A DNA stretch of 64,000 nucleotides from Prorocentrum cordatum (GCA_963575745.1 CAUYUJ010020582.1:334083-398082), one strand, 5' to 3'; positions 10,233 through 21,395 are shown, counted from the stretch's first letter. A program made the numbers and translations. The notes: generated from the letters alone by a model not told the origin.

Positions 10233-11109
10233 TCCTCTTGGAAACCCTCTTCTTCCTCCCCGGGAGAGCGGGCCGATTGTAGAAACCTTGCGGTGACGGG
10301 CAGAACTTGGACGTCGACCGCTGGCCAGCTGCCGACGGCGCCCGCGCTGCCTGGAAGCTGCCGAGCCTCCAGGGAAGGCATCTCCAGCCAAAGTGGCAAC
10401 CGAGGAGGAGGAAAGGGGAGGAGGGGAGGAGGAGGAGGAATGATGAGGCTTGCGAGGGCTGGTCTCTTGGAGCATTGGTTGTTGCCTTCTTCGGAAATTG
10501 TGGGAGCTCTCGGGGCTCTATCGGGATCCTCTCGGGGGCCCTTTGGGAAGTTATTTGGGGGCAGGGCGATCTTGGAAGCTATCGGTCAAGGAGCCCACCC
10601 CCACCCACCCCCACCACCATATCAGGCCCTAGCAGGGCCGCCCCTTATGGAGCCCGAAAAATGGCCTCGTAGGGCCCTGTTGATGTTCTCTTAGCGTCTT
10701 AGCGGCTACGGTTGGCGGCTCCCGCCGACGCAGTCTTGGCGCTGCTGCCGCTGTTGATGGCCGCAAGACGCAAGAACGCAATCATGTTGATGGTGCTAAA
10801 CGCTAAACAGCGCGATCTTTCTCCTCGATCGACTCTGGATGGGCTGGCGGGGGTACTCGGATGCGCGAAGCGTCGAGTATTCTGGAAGCTGTCACTTACG
10901 ATCCCAGCATTCATGACGGCACCATTATCCTTGAATGTGTTATTGTACCTTGGGACCCGCCCCCTCCCCCTCCCCCCTCACTCCTCCCTCCCCTTTCCCT
11001 TCCCCCTTTATCCCCCTCTTCCTCCTCTGGAGACCCCTCCTCCTCCTCTGGACTCTGGAGGGTCGGAGAAGCAGGAGGGGGACATGACGGGGCATAGGAA
11101 ACATTGACT

Positions 11110-11373
11110 GGCTTGGGGACCCGAGGGAATCATGCCTTTAGATAGCACCCGGCGGCACTCCATATCGCTAGCCGCTCGCATTTCACGGTCCTGGCGGCCC
11201 ACGGCATGCTCGAGCGCAGCGACCCGGCGTTTTACTTCGTGGAGAGCTCCCTCTGTATATTGGTCTGGAAGGGCCACCACGTCAGCCGCAGTCCGACCTA
11301 GATGATAATAATGCGACCGTCGACGGGGTCGATCGGTCGGATTCGGACCTACGCGCGCCGATGGCCGCGACCT
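11110..11373 (-). CDS. Candidate small internal exon
   Basis: A CGGCTCAG acceptor at 11374 gives phase 0, matching a GT donor at 11958. The product begins RSRPSARVG and contains a helical, charged stretch (EVKRRVAALEHAVGRQDREM). The downstream donor is not clear. It may belong to the large minus-strand gene. Support comes only from codon-like composition and phase. Confidence 0.35.
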
Positions 11374-11958
11374 CTGAGCCGAAGGACCCGCTCCAGGGGA
11401 CTGGGGACTGGGGGCCTGGCGCGTCAGGAGGGGCCCGCGGCGTCATTAGCCATTAACCGCTAGCCCCCCGAGGCTTCCGCGGCCCCCCTGGGGCCCTAGG
11501 CGGCGGCGAAGGGGCGGGCAGAGGCGCGGGGCGGGCTGGGCAGGTCGGCGATTGGAAAGCAGCGAGCTGGCCCCGCCACGGAGGAAGTAGGCTAAGGCCA
11601 CCGCAATTATCGGGAACATCGGTGGAGCGATCCTGAGCGGAGGGGCGAATGCACTGCATCTCCCTCGTCGTCGTCATCCTCCTCCTCCTCGTCCTCCCCC
11701 CCCTCCTGGCCCCCTCCCCCCTCCCCCCTGTTCTATGCGCTGTGGCGCGTATGGGGCTCCACGCACTCACAACCGAATATCGCATTGCAAGGTGCGAGCG
11801 GCCGAACCTCGGGGCCGTCGTCGATTTTCGAAACCCGAAAGAGCCCTGGCTCAACGCCACCGCCCAACTGGAGCATTCACTTGGGGCCCTAACGTGACCC
11901 TACGAGCGAACCCTCAGAAACTACACTACAAGGGGTAGCGGGTAGCGGAGCGGTCTAC

Positions 11959-13025
11959 ACTGGAGATCCGGCAGCTGAGGCCAGCACTGAACTCGTCAGC
12001 AATGGCAGCTGGTCCGTCGTGCAAATCGCCAAGAGCTTGGAATGCGGCTGTGACACCTGCGGCATCCCGCAGGGCCTGCCCTCTGGTCGCCGAACGCGTG
12101 CTCCAGGGCGGTAGTCCTCGCTCCCTCCGGGACTGGGCCACTGCGGCCCGCCTCTCATAATGTTGTCTCTGTTGCGGCGTGAGGCCGCGATGCTCTGTCA
12201 GGGCCTGCGAAGCGATCAAGCAGAAATCTTCCTTCTTCTTGAAACTGAGCCCCTCAGCTCTGGCTGCCGCCCAGCGGTCGTGGCAGAATGCGTTCCATGA
12301 GTGGTACTTGCGGCGGCACCTGGCTGGGGCCTTACCCTCGGCGTCCTGGTGCGCCGCGGCGGTGCCAATACCTCCCTCACGCAGCCGCGTACAAGTCGCA
12401 ATGAAATTCGCAGAAAGTGCCTTCAGATCGGCAGCGCAGGTTTGCAAAGACAGAAGCTTGGTGAACCGCCTGACCATGGACCATCGAGATTCGATCCGCC
12501 CTATGCAGAGCTCTTGCAATATTGCCATTAATCTGAGTTCTGCCCGAGCCTCAGGTGACCCCAACGATGATGAGTATTGTTTCAGGCATGCGTGAGAGAC
12601 TGGGTCTAAAACACACGGTCGTTCCAAGAATGAGTCGCGCATGGCCCTCATATCATCACCCGGTTGCGCATCCAAGAGGCGGTACAGCCTGAAGGGGAAG
12701 CGTTCCTCTGGCCACATAAGAAGATCGTTCAGACCGGCAACTGCGCGGGACAAAACTCTGAAGGCATAGCAACGCAACTCCGACGTCCGATATCTCATCG
12801 GCACGCAATTCCAAGGGGACTTCCCGTCCACATGCGCAACGATGAGCTGCTTGAAATGATCCAATGCTGGCTGTGTGTAGTAATGATCCAATCTGAGTTT
12901 TACTCGAAAGTCGCGGTGGCCAGTTCGGGCCTCGTTGAGTCGTTGGGCCTTTGTCCATTTGTGGGAAGACGTTTTGAACATGCGCTCCAAACACACTTGG
13001 CGACCAGAAGCCACTACCTTCAATA
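11959..13025 (-). CDS. Large multidomain gene, exon 5: HMG-box-like segment
   Basis: This block encodes about 355 residues. An HMG-box-like stretch starts YHSWNAFCHDRW and ends LTPQQRQHYERRAA, about 55 residues and mostly basic or helical, near residues 845-900 of the joined protein. Before it come conserved-looking blocks such as WPEERFPFRLYRLL and ELCIGRIESRWSMVRRF. It joins the upstream block through a 49-nt GT-AG gap (13026-13074) that restores frame. The ORF runs to a stop at 11926, but a GT at 11958 would splice to the candidate exon at 11373. HMG-like DNA binding is an inference from the motif pattern only. Confidence 0.6.
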
Positions 13026-13074
13026 CTGCAATGAATGTGGGCGATGTTGTCTGAGTTCCTCACGAAATTCATAC
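13026..13074 (-). other. Putative 49-nt GT-AG intron
   Basis: On the minus strand it reads GTATGA...CATTCATTGCAG, preceded by AAAG. Removing it joins two long frames (195 and 355 codons) that are otherwise out of register, changing phase 1 to phase 1 exactly. The alternative is a frameshift in a decaying gene, but both splice signals are good. Confidence 0.65.
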
Positions 13075-13660
13075 CTTTCTGGCACCGCCCCCGCGATATT
13101 TGTTTCCAATCATCGCCTGGAACTCCAGCAGCGAGAAGAGCTTCGGCAGACAATCCACCGACAGCTGAATCAGAGTTGGCGATCGCAAGCAAGGCGGCCC
13201 GTGGTGGCTGGTTAAGCTCTGGATACCTCTCCAAAGCCATGCGCTGGTAAGTTGCGCTGAAAAGGCCACGCGAGCACTCCAGGAAACACACCGCTGCAAA
13301 CACCTCTTCAGATCCTGCCCACTTTGCTCGAGAGAAATGTTTCAGCGGCGTGACGAGCCGAAGAACCAGAAAACATTTAATCTGCTCCAGCGTGCGCTCC
13401 CGGTTGCGGCAACATCCGCGACAATGATGGCGCACCTTGTCTGTAATGGAGATGTCCCCATTAAGGAGTGCGTTGTAAACAAGAGTATGCCATTGAATGG
13501 AAACTTTGGACAGTTGCCCCTGCCTGGAGGGGCCGAACTCGTCCAGCACGGCGTCGCGGTGCTGAGCCACAACGCCCTCCGGAGGAGGGCTGTGAAAAAT
13601 CTCGAGCCGTTCTGCGATTACGTCGTAAAGCAACTCGCGAAACCGGTTCCTCGTTGCAAC
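13075..13660 (-). CDS. Large multidomain gene, exon 4
   Basis: Acceptor CCACCTGCAG ends at 13661. The frame starts VATRNRFRELLYDVIAERLE and runs about 195 codons to the AAAG|GTATGA donor. The product is helical, with Cys residues around CRGCCRNRERTLEQIK and conserved-looking KWAGSEEVFAAVCFLECSRG. The join to exon 3 (LSLSQ|VATRN) is phase 0 on both sides. No domain is recognised. Confidence 0.65.
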
Positions 13661-13899
13661 CTGCAGGTGGACCTCCTCCTTTTCCTCCTCCTCCTCCTCC
13701 TCTTCCCCCTTTCCATCCTCCTCGCCACCCTCTCCTTCTACCCCCCCCCCCTGGACTATGGACCCAAGAGCCTGGGGCCCTAGCCCAGAGCACGCGTAAC
13801 AAACATGTCCAAGAACACCCCCGTGCCCTAGGCCCCAGGCCCCAGCGCCCCCAGTTGCCCAGGTCCCCAGACACTCGGATATTAACCCGGGGACCCGAC
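13661..13899 (-). other. Intron of 239 nt containing a GGA/TCC microsatellite
   Basis: The donor is CAG|GTCGGG and the acceptor CCACCTGCAG. The interior holds a TCC-rich tract (about 13672-13740 on the plus strand). Removing it keeps the frame. Confidence 0.6.
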
Positions 13900-14312
13900 C
13901 TGACTCAAGGACAGCATGGCGTTCAGGATGCCAGTGACTTCGGTTTTGGCCAAATCATTTGTACGCGTGGCTGTCGTCATGAGCTTGTGCAATTGACATG
14001 GTATGCGACTTGCAGCGGCAAGGGGCCCGCACGACGTCACAACAGCATCTGTTGAATCTGTTACTTTAGAATGATTGTGCACGAAATCCCGGTGGAATCT
14101 GTCATTTGATTTCGCGTCGTCAGTCGTGTGGAGTCTGACAATCCTGGGGAAAGACCCCCCCCTCAAAATGTCTGGGCGGTGCACCTGGGCCTCAGTAGAT
14201 TTGTCGCAAATGAAAAATATAAGCACAATATCTTGTCGCTGTTGACGTGCCGAACGAGCAGCGCGGAAGACCACTCCGACTGCGTGAGTTTGGCGAGGCC
14301 GATGCATGACGC
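13900..14312 (-). CDS. Large multidomain gene, exon 3 (with internal frame change)
   Basis: The block begins ASCIGLAKLTQSEWSS (acceptor CGAAG, phase 0 with exon 2). After 14185 the frame changes and continues IVRLHTTDDAKSNDRFHRDF and IPCQLHKLM to LSLSQ at 13900. The change can be read as a 41-nt GT-AG gap (14184-14144, GTGCAC...TTTCCCCAG) that restores frame. It can also be read as an indel near an 8-base G run at 14155-14162. The TTDD and CQLHK blocks look conserved; an RNase H-fold or transposase relationship is possible but not shown. Confidence 0.55.
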
Positions 14313-14897
14313 CTTCGATTCGATATTATTGTCCCTGGCTCGCACCCAGCCGGAGGAGGAGGGATCGGGGGAATAGGAAGGAGGGCGGGAGGGATTGGGA
14401 CGGGAGGGAGCAGAGGGAAGGGATAAGTACGATAAGATGCTCGGGGAGAATTGGACGGAGAAGGGGACAGGGGAGGGGTCGGAGGTGGGGGGGAGGGGGG
14501 CGTGGGAAGGGGGGCGCGGGGGGATGGGGGGGGGGGGGGGGGGGGGGGGGAGGGGGGGCTATGAGTGGCGCGCGGGGGATGGATAGATGCAGGAAATCTA
14601 AGGCTCGAGGCTTACGGGGTCAGATTGGGAAGGGGGAGGGGTGGGGCGATGGGGGTCGACAGCGGGGCGCGGGATGGCAGGCCGAAAGGGAGGGGAGGCA
14701 GGGGGGGGGGTTGAGGAGAGGGCGAGGGGGGGGAGAGGGGGGGAGTAGAGAGGGGAAACGAAGGAGAGGAAGTGTAGATGGGAGGAAATGATTGCGGGGG
14801 GGGGGGGGGGGGGGGGGGGGCGGCGGGTGCGAGTTTGGAATCCATGAGTGAAGGTCTAATGTATAATGTCTAATGATAGAGTCTAATGCCATAAGAC
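14313..14897 (-). other. Intron with long poly-G runs
   Basis: The interval between exon 2 (donor AAG|GTCTTA) and exon 3. On the plus strand it includes G runs of about 20 or more bases near 14526-14551 and 14796-14820 and AGGGG-rich sequence, with a CTAATG-reiterated stretch beside the donor (14855-14888). Confidence 0.5.
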
Positions 14898-15199
14898 CTT
14901 CACCCTCATTGGAGACTCGTCGAACATAACGTGCTCAATGTAGACGATGGGCTTGAGTACTCTAGAATCTATCAGTTGGTGGATAACTCTGAGAGCCGCC
15001 TCGTGGGCCACTCTCTGAGCAACAATGATGCCAGCAGCTGCGCGTTCCCTGGCCTTCCCAAGCGTGTGTCTGGCGCAATCAAGGTTGAAAGCGATGCCGG
15101 AATTGCAGGCCTCAGGCCCCCGCCGCCCTGGTCGAAACATATACCTGACAATGTTGGCAGAAGCCTTGTTGAGAATCCGCCGCCGTGCCCCCTGGCGCG
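14898..15199 (-). CDS. Large multidomain gene, exon 2
   Basis: Acceptor GCGCCTCAG ends at 15200. The frame supplies two bases that complete exon 1's phase-1 end, then reads RQGARRRILNKASANIVRY. It ends with a block IVYIEHVMFDESPMRVKV, whose acidic D-E pair looks conserved. About 100 residues. The donor AAG|GTCTTA is phase 0. Confidence 0.65.
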
Positions 15200-16244
15200 C
15201 TGAGGCGCGGAAACATGCCAGGTGCTGTCTGGCAGGGTACTTGTGATTCTAAGGCTCTAAGGCTCTAAGGTCTACCCGCCCACCCTCTCGTCGCGCCTTG
15301 GGGCGTGCGCGCCCGCTCCTCCCGAGGGTAGCGCACCCCCAGGGCCCCCCCCCAACCTTCCAAGATGGCCTGGGAAGGGCATCGGGGCCGCCAATATGAC
15401 CTAACATGCGTCCAACACGACCCAAGATGACTCCACGAGGGCCCAAGATGGCCCCGCGATGGCCCAGAACGGCTTCAGGATGGCTCAAAGAGACACCCCA
15501 AAAGGCCCCAGACCCCAGACGGCTCAAGAGAGGGTCACCAGAGGAGCCTCCGAAGGGCCCCAGGTGGGAGGCCCAGCAAGTGTTCTTTGAGAGGGGCCCC
15601 CAAAAAAGTCCCAAACAAGCCCAAGATGGCCCGCGAGAGTCCCGAGAGGACCCCTAAGCCCTAGCCGCTAGCCCTGAGCCCTGGGGCCCTAGCCGCGCCC
15701 CAAGAAGGCCCCAACGCCCCATTGGCCCAAGACGGCTCAAGATGGCCCCGCGGTGACCACCAGCAATTTTTGTTTGAGAGGTCCCCCTTCAAAAAAAAAC
15801 AGATTTCCCAGGAAGGGCCCGAAAGGGGCCACGAGGGCCCCGAGAGGGCTTAAGATTGCCCCAAGAGACCCTCTGGAGGGCCACGAAGGCTCCCAGGGAA
15901 TTCCAGGACGGCCCAAGCAAGAAGGTCCCAAGACGGCCAAGAGGGCCCAATGCAGCCCCAGCCCACGGGGCCCAAAGATTGCCCGCGGGAGACGCGGATT
16001 CTACACAGTCCTTTCAGCTTCATGACGTAGCAAACCTACCTAGCAGCACCCAGCGGACCTAGAAAAGTAAAACGAAGAGCGGCTACAGGTGACAGATTTT
16101 CCCTTCCTCCTCATCGTCGTCGTCGCCATCGCCATCATCATCAACGCCGCCGCCATCATCATCGCCATCATCATTCCACCATTCGCCACCCAAAGTGCTG
16201 GGCTGGCACGATGGCGGGGCTTGCCGTCGTAGGCAACTGGATAC
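15200..16244 (-). other. Intron of about 1,045 nt
   Basis: The donor is AAAG|GTATCC at 16244 and the acceptor CTCAG at 15200. The interior is GGCCCC/AAGACGG repeat sequence with CTAG-type tags at 15240-15270 and 15655-15700. No coding evidence. Confidence 0.55.
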
Positions 16245-16800
16245 CTTTCCCCACCAACTCATTGAAATGCGAGTACGGATCTGGCAACGTCGCGGCGCTC
16301 TGGAGCATGTGTTTGCCAATGTTGAACAACTCGGACAGAGGATGGGCGACGCAAGACATGCGAACCTCAAGGTCAGCATCGAAACGGACAAGTTCATTGA
16401 CATTACTACTGCTGCTGCTGCTCGGGGCCAGGACCAGGGCCGACGCACCACCTCTCGGAACCGCTGCTGCGAATCGTCCACCAGCAGCTCTCGGAGGAAG
16501 GACCCGCGCTCCACGTTCGCCGGCGGCCTGCCCCTCCCTCATCGCATCCCTGAGGCATTTGGGAGTGCTCCTGCTGCCAGGCGGCCGCCCTCGCGGCCTC
16601 TTGGCGGGGCGCTCCTCGGCTGCGAGGCCCAGGCTGGCTGGGTGGCTGGCCAACGCCACCAGCTGCTCCAGCTGGCCAGGGCCTGGACCACCGCTTGGCG
16701 GAGGAGGAGGCTCGAATGGCTGGGCAGGGCCACCAGCTGCGGCGCCTTCAGCGTCACTGCCGCTGGCGCTGACTTCGTCGACCACGAGCCCCCATGGCAT
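16245..16800 (-). CDS. Large multidomain gene, exon 1: AT-hook-like N-terminus
   Basis: From an ATG at 16800 the frame encodes 185 residues: an acidic start (MPWGLVVDEVSASGSDAEG), a Pro-rich stretch, then KRPRGRPPGSR at about 67-77, which matches an AT-hook (basic residues around GRP), a minor-groove DNA-binding motif. Residues 133-185 (NVNELVRFDADLEVRMSC onward) look like the start of a folded domain continued in exon 2. The gene would span at least 16800-11959 and probably to 7128. The product is likely a nuclear DNA-binding protein or domesticated mobile-element protein, by inference. Confidence 0.6.
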
Positions 16801-17329
16801 TCGCGGGTGTGAGTCAGCTGCTCTCTGGGGCCCCTGAGGCCCGAGTCCGCGGCCAGAGCCGCGAAGTCAGCGGTCGGAGGGAGAAGGGGATATATAGATG
16901 GGAGGGAAGGACTTCCGCCGACCTTCGCCATCTTCCACAGGCGGGCCCGCATCGGTGAGAGGGGCGGTTTGTTGACGTCTCGCTTTTACTTCCGCCGCCT
17001 TCCGCCGACCGCCCGCCACCTGCAGCCTGCCACCCCCCCCTACCCTCCAACCTCCAGCCCCCGCCCTTATTATTTTTAAACTCCCCCCTCCCACCCTCTA
17101 TAATCTCCACCCCGCCCCATCCCCCCTCTCCCCCTCCCGCCCCCCCTCTCCCCTCCCATTTCCCCTTCCCTCCCCTTCCCCTCACCTCCTCCCATTTTCC
17201 CCGCTCAGGAGGTTTAGGATGGCGGTCGGGAGGTCGAGGAGGACGATGAAGGGGATAACTGCGTCGCTGAGGGCGCAAAATTTGCGGTTTCGCAGCCTCG
17301 CACCACTGTCGACGACGCCGACGCAAACC
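16801..17329. other. Upstream region of the large gene; pyrimidine-rich
   Basis: No gene is supported. 17030-17200 is C/T-rich (CCCCTCCC-type). No TATA-like or other promoter element is recognised. Confidence 0.4.
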
Positions 17330-17530
17330 AGCAATCCCTGTTCTGACACCAGCCCAAATCGTCGACACCTTATTCAACACCACCGAAAATCAGCGACACC
17401 TTCTCCGACGCCGCCCGAAACCAGCGACACATTGTTGGACGCCGCCTAACAACATCGACACCTTGTCCGACACCACCTAAAATAAGCGACACCTGGTTCG
17501 ACACCACCTAGAATCAAGGGCACATTATCC
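17330..17530. repeat. 31-bp tandem repeat, ~6 copies
   Basis: Units of the form AGCGACACCTTCTCCGACGCC at 31-bp spacing with about 70-80 percent similarity. Confidence 0.75.
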
Positions 17531-17724
17531 AATGCATCTCGCGAGAATCTCGCCCAGACGCCCATGAATTTGACACATTGGTTCAACATAAAGTTGATGC
17601 ACATTCAACACTTACGGTAACATATTTATTCATGATGGCAAGGAGGCATCACCACCTCAACCCTTGTGGTGTGTGGTGCCTCCCTTCTTCCCCTCGGCTC
17701 CCCCTCCTCCGTCGGTCGGCCCGT

Positions 17725-17788
17725 AGGAGGAGGAGGAGGAGGAGGGGGAGGAGGAGGAGGAGGAGGAGGAGGAGGAGGAGGAGGAGGA
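17725..17788 (+). repeat. (GGA)n microsatellite
   Basis: A nearly pure GGA run. Confidence 0.9.
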
Positions 17789-18024
17789 GTCCCTCGCGTT
17801 TGTTTGTCAGTTACCCTCGACTGTTTGTCGTCGCTCCTCGTGCCTCGCTTCTCCCTCTCTTTGCCTGTCCCCCCCTCGCCCTGGCCTTGCTGGCCCCCGG
17901 TCGTCCTGGCTCTGGCCGGCCATGGCCTTCGGTTCACCGCGCGTGTGCCTTGTCGTTCTTGCCACCGCGTGCGCGGCCGCGGACTTGTGAACGCCAAATG
18001 GAGATGCTTCTGGCCGCTAACGCC

Positions 18025-18135
18025 CAAAACGTGTGTGCGTGCGTGTGTGCGTGCGTGCGTGCGTGCGTGCGTGTGTGTGTGTGTGTGCGTGTGTGCGTGA
18101 GAGAGAGTGTGTGTGTGTGTGAGAGAGAGAGCGTA

Positions 18136-18183
<48 letters not shown>

Positions 18184-18605
18184 TGTGTGTGTGTGTGTGT
18201 GTGGGTGGGTGTGTGTTTGTGTGTATGTGTGTGTTTGTGTGTGTATGTGAATATGCGTGCGTGCGTGCATGTGTTTGTGTGTGTGCGTGTGTGTGTGCGT
18301 GTGTCTTGGGCTGGCCGCGCGCGTCTGGCTGCCCGACGTTCTACGCCTGGACGCTGCGCGCGGGGTCGCGACGGCCCAAAAAAGTGTGCGTCTGTGTGTG
18401 TGTGTGTGCGCGGTCTCCCCTTCCCGGGCTTTGCCCTGCCACCCTCTGCACCCTCGCTGCCCATGCCCAGGTATTCGGATGACTGGTCGACCCAATGTGG
18501 ATCCCTCACGCTCTGAGCGGCCCCCAGCGGCGCGCGCCCGCCCATTCCACCTCGACGCTGCGCGCGACTGCCAAAAAGTGTGTGTGTGTGTGTGTGTGTC
18601 TGTGG
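18025..18605 (+). repeat. GT/GC/GA-rich microsatellite region
   Basis: Long (GT)n with GTGC and GAGA variants at 18025-18305, then shorter (GT)n at 18388-18410 and 18576-18602. The two shorter ones are preceded by a similar unique sequence (GACGCTGCGCGCG...CCAAAAA), suggesting duplicated units of about 190 bp. Reading frames here (ARTH, CVRA repeats) are artefacts. Confidence 0.85.
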
Positions 18606-21300
18606 AGCCTTTGCGTTGGCCGTTGTCTGGCTGGGTGGCCAACTCGCCGCGTTCGGGTCCCGTGCCCTTTCAGCGGCACGCTCTCGTGATATTGCTCGTC
18701 TTCCAGTCTCAGTATTTGACAATCCTCTAGTGCCGGTTCGATGCACGCCAAGGACACTCTCGCACGACAATTTTGGTGCTTGCAGTATTCAGCATGGCTG
18801 GTGACAAAGTTAAGCAGGCTGCGTTTGTGGCTGCCACGTGACGGCCGTCGCACGTCCCGTTGCCCTGCGTCACCGACCTATGGTTCTCACCCATGCAGTG
18901 GCACGGTGGCTTGACTTTGGTCATTTCTATCTGTCCTTACAGGTTTTTGTTTGCTGGCAAGTTGTGCGATCCAAACGTATTCATGCATGTCATTTCCGGT
19001 GCTTGATGTATTGGGCGCGCCTGGAGGCGTAGCTTTGGTTCGCTGCGGCTGGCGTTGCCAAGCGTCGTGGGCTCCGCCTCACCCATCATTGCGGCCGCTG
19101 GCGTTGATCCGTAGGTCAAGACCCTACCAATCTGCCGCGCAGCCCGCTGGGTTGGCCACATCACCAATCTGCACAGCAGCATTTTTCTTTGCGCTTCACT
19201 GTCTATCACCGCTCTGGTGATTCAGTAGCCGCAATTCGCCTCGGGCTGTCGCGTTTCAGTGTGTACTTTGAGTTGTGTATTTTCCTCATCTTCTGGCCGC
19301 TGCATGTTTCGTTTGAATTACAGTTCCTCTGGCACACCCATTGCTTGCATTTGGAGTGTATTACGCTTGTACGCTGCGCTATCGCATGAGGACCCTCTGG
19401 CCCGCTGACTTAAAAAGTGTGTGGAGCCCAACGCGTGTGGAGCCCGATGTGCAGCCCTGTGCGGAATCATCTTATATTTCCCACTGCGCTCACGACGGGC
19501 TACGTGTGCAACGCTGTGCGCGACCCACCGCGAACCCACTGGGCGATCCTCCGTGCAACTCACCGCGCAACCCACCGCGCGACCCACTCGCGCAACTTAC
19601 CGCGAAGCCCACCGCGCAGCCTACCGCGCAACCGCGGCGAGGACAGCCAGAACCTGGCAACCAAGGCCAATTCCTCACAGCCCGAATCCCCCCAACCTCA
19701 AATTGCAATCGCGATTTTGTGGATCACCCCGGGTAGAGGCGGTCAAAATCGGCCCATGAACTCCTCCTGGCCACAAGGCGCATTTTTATGGTAGTTTTTT
19801 GCTTTATGGTCAAAACGTGGCGAGGAACTTTTGCTCACCGTGTCGCGGCGGCGGCCCCGGCGGCATGCTATGCCCCGCAAGCGGATAGCGTGACGCTCCG
19901 CTCCGCGTGGCGGGAGGCTGGGAAGACGTCGGGACGTTGATGCCCAGGGACTAGGATCGAAATGGCTTGCGTGTCGCGCCGAAGCGAGGTGGGCCAGAAC
20001 TGGCGGCGCGTCACGCTAAGACAAAATTCCTGACGTTACGTCTCTCCTTCCTTAGCTTGATAAAATCACCTTAACTATGCTTTTGTGAATTCGGATAGAA
20101 GCTTCCATGCCGAATGAGTTCGCCGACCCCTTGGGCTCTAGCGTGGGAGCTGTCTTTCTCTCCCCTACGGGGTGATGTCAGTGTAGGGGAGACTGGGAGT
20201 TGGGAAGTGGGGGGTGGGGGGGTGGGGACGGGAGTGCCAACGCAGGTCTCGGCGTCCAAGACCTCCAAAAAGAGCTGAAGGACTCAAGGAAGTTGTCAGG
20301 GCAGTTCAGGAAACTTCTTAGACAGCGTTAGCAGCTCCAACGAACATCAACAGTCCAGATGGAACGCACGATGGGACTCCACGGAGGGCCTCAGAGGCCC
20401 CAGAGAACGGCTCCAGACAGCCCAGATCAGTAACAAGTCGTAGGATGTTCAGTGTCCTGCATTCGTTCCTTTTCGGCCTCAACTGGCTTTTCAGGAGTGC
20501 GCGGAATGGCCCCAAGACGATCACAGGAGGGCGTGCAGAGGGGCCCGACTATGGCTTAAGGGACCGCCAGGATGGCCCTAGATAGGCCCTGGGAAGCGCC
20601 GGGGCGACCAATGGAAGGCCCCCCAAAATCCACAATATACATTTCAGACACCATGGAAGGATCCCCCCGAGGGGCTCCAACACGCTTCAATCAATCTATC
20701 TTCAGTCAGGCATTGTTTGCCGGAGTGCGTAACTGTGTTGCAATTGTTGCTGGAAGCATCGGTCAAACAGCTTCGCAACCAGAAGGACGAGTGTGTTGCG
20801 CAAGGGCCCGAACAAGCACCGTGTGCCCATCCCCTTTGCAAAACAACCTCTGGAAGATCAGAGGCTTGTTGGCCGAGCTGAAACGACTCAATGAGGGCCT
20901 CGGAGGAACCAAAGAGAGCCCACCCAAGAGAGGGGCCCCAAGATATCTCAACGATTCTACCCAGACAGCCCACAACTAACACAAGAGAGGCCCAAGGTCA
21001 AAGACAGCGCAGTAATGCCTCCAGCAGAACCCAAACCAACCCAGACAGCCCCACAACAGCCTGAAAGGCCTCCAACACGGTCTCAATATACCCCTCAAGA
21101 GGGCCCAAAGGGCACGAAGACAGGACGCCCAGGGCGCCCAAGAGCGCCCAAGGGGAGCTTGGAGGGGAAGAGGAAGGTAAGAAGCAGGAAAATGATCATG
21201 TGGAGGAGAGGGAGGAGAAACGAGCAGGAGGGAGAAAGAACGGGGGGAGGCTGAACATAAGCAAAGGGGGAGGGGCATGGGGAAGGGGGGAGGCGACGGG
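18606..21300. other. No gene seen
   Basis: A short CAACCCACCGCG-type repeat lies at 19530-19640. Fragments of GGGCCCC/AAGACGG-type sequence run through 20300-21170. Open frames are short and lack domain signals. Confidence 0.4.
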
Positions 21301-21303
21301 GGA

Positions 21304-21353
21304 GAGGAGGAGGAGGAGGAGGAGGAGGAGGAGGAGGAGGAGGAGGAGGAGGA
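21304..21353 (+). repeat. (GGA)n microsatellite at the LINE-A 3' end
   Basis: A pure GGA run about 40 bp beyond the last codons of the LINE-A ORF2 tail. Confidence 0.9.
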
Positions 21354-21395
21354 ACCCGACAGCCTGAGGCAGAACATCCCGATCCATGGCCGCGA

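Noticed and set aside
12664-13215. Plus-strand ORFs opposite the large gene (12179-12595, 12664-13215)
   Set aside because: They are shadows of the minus-strand exons, whose phases and splice signals fit. The plus frames have no motif.
15720-15760. GGCTCAAG resembling the end of the dinoflagellate spliced leader
   Set aside because: Only the generic GGCTCAAGA is present, and it recurs in GGGCCCC/AAGACGG repeats. The full leader sequence is absent.
17578-18770. ORFs with Thr-His-Thr-His, CVRA and poly-Gly repeats
   Set aside because: Translations of GT and GGA microsatellites.
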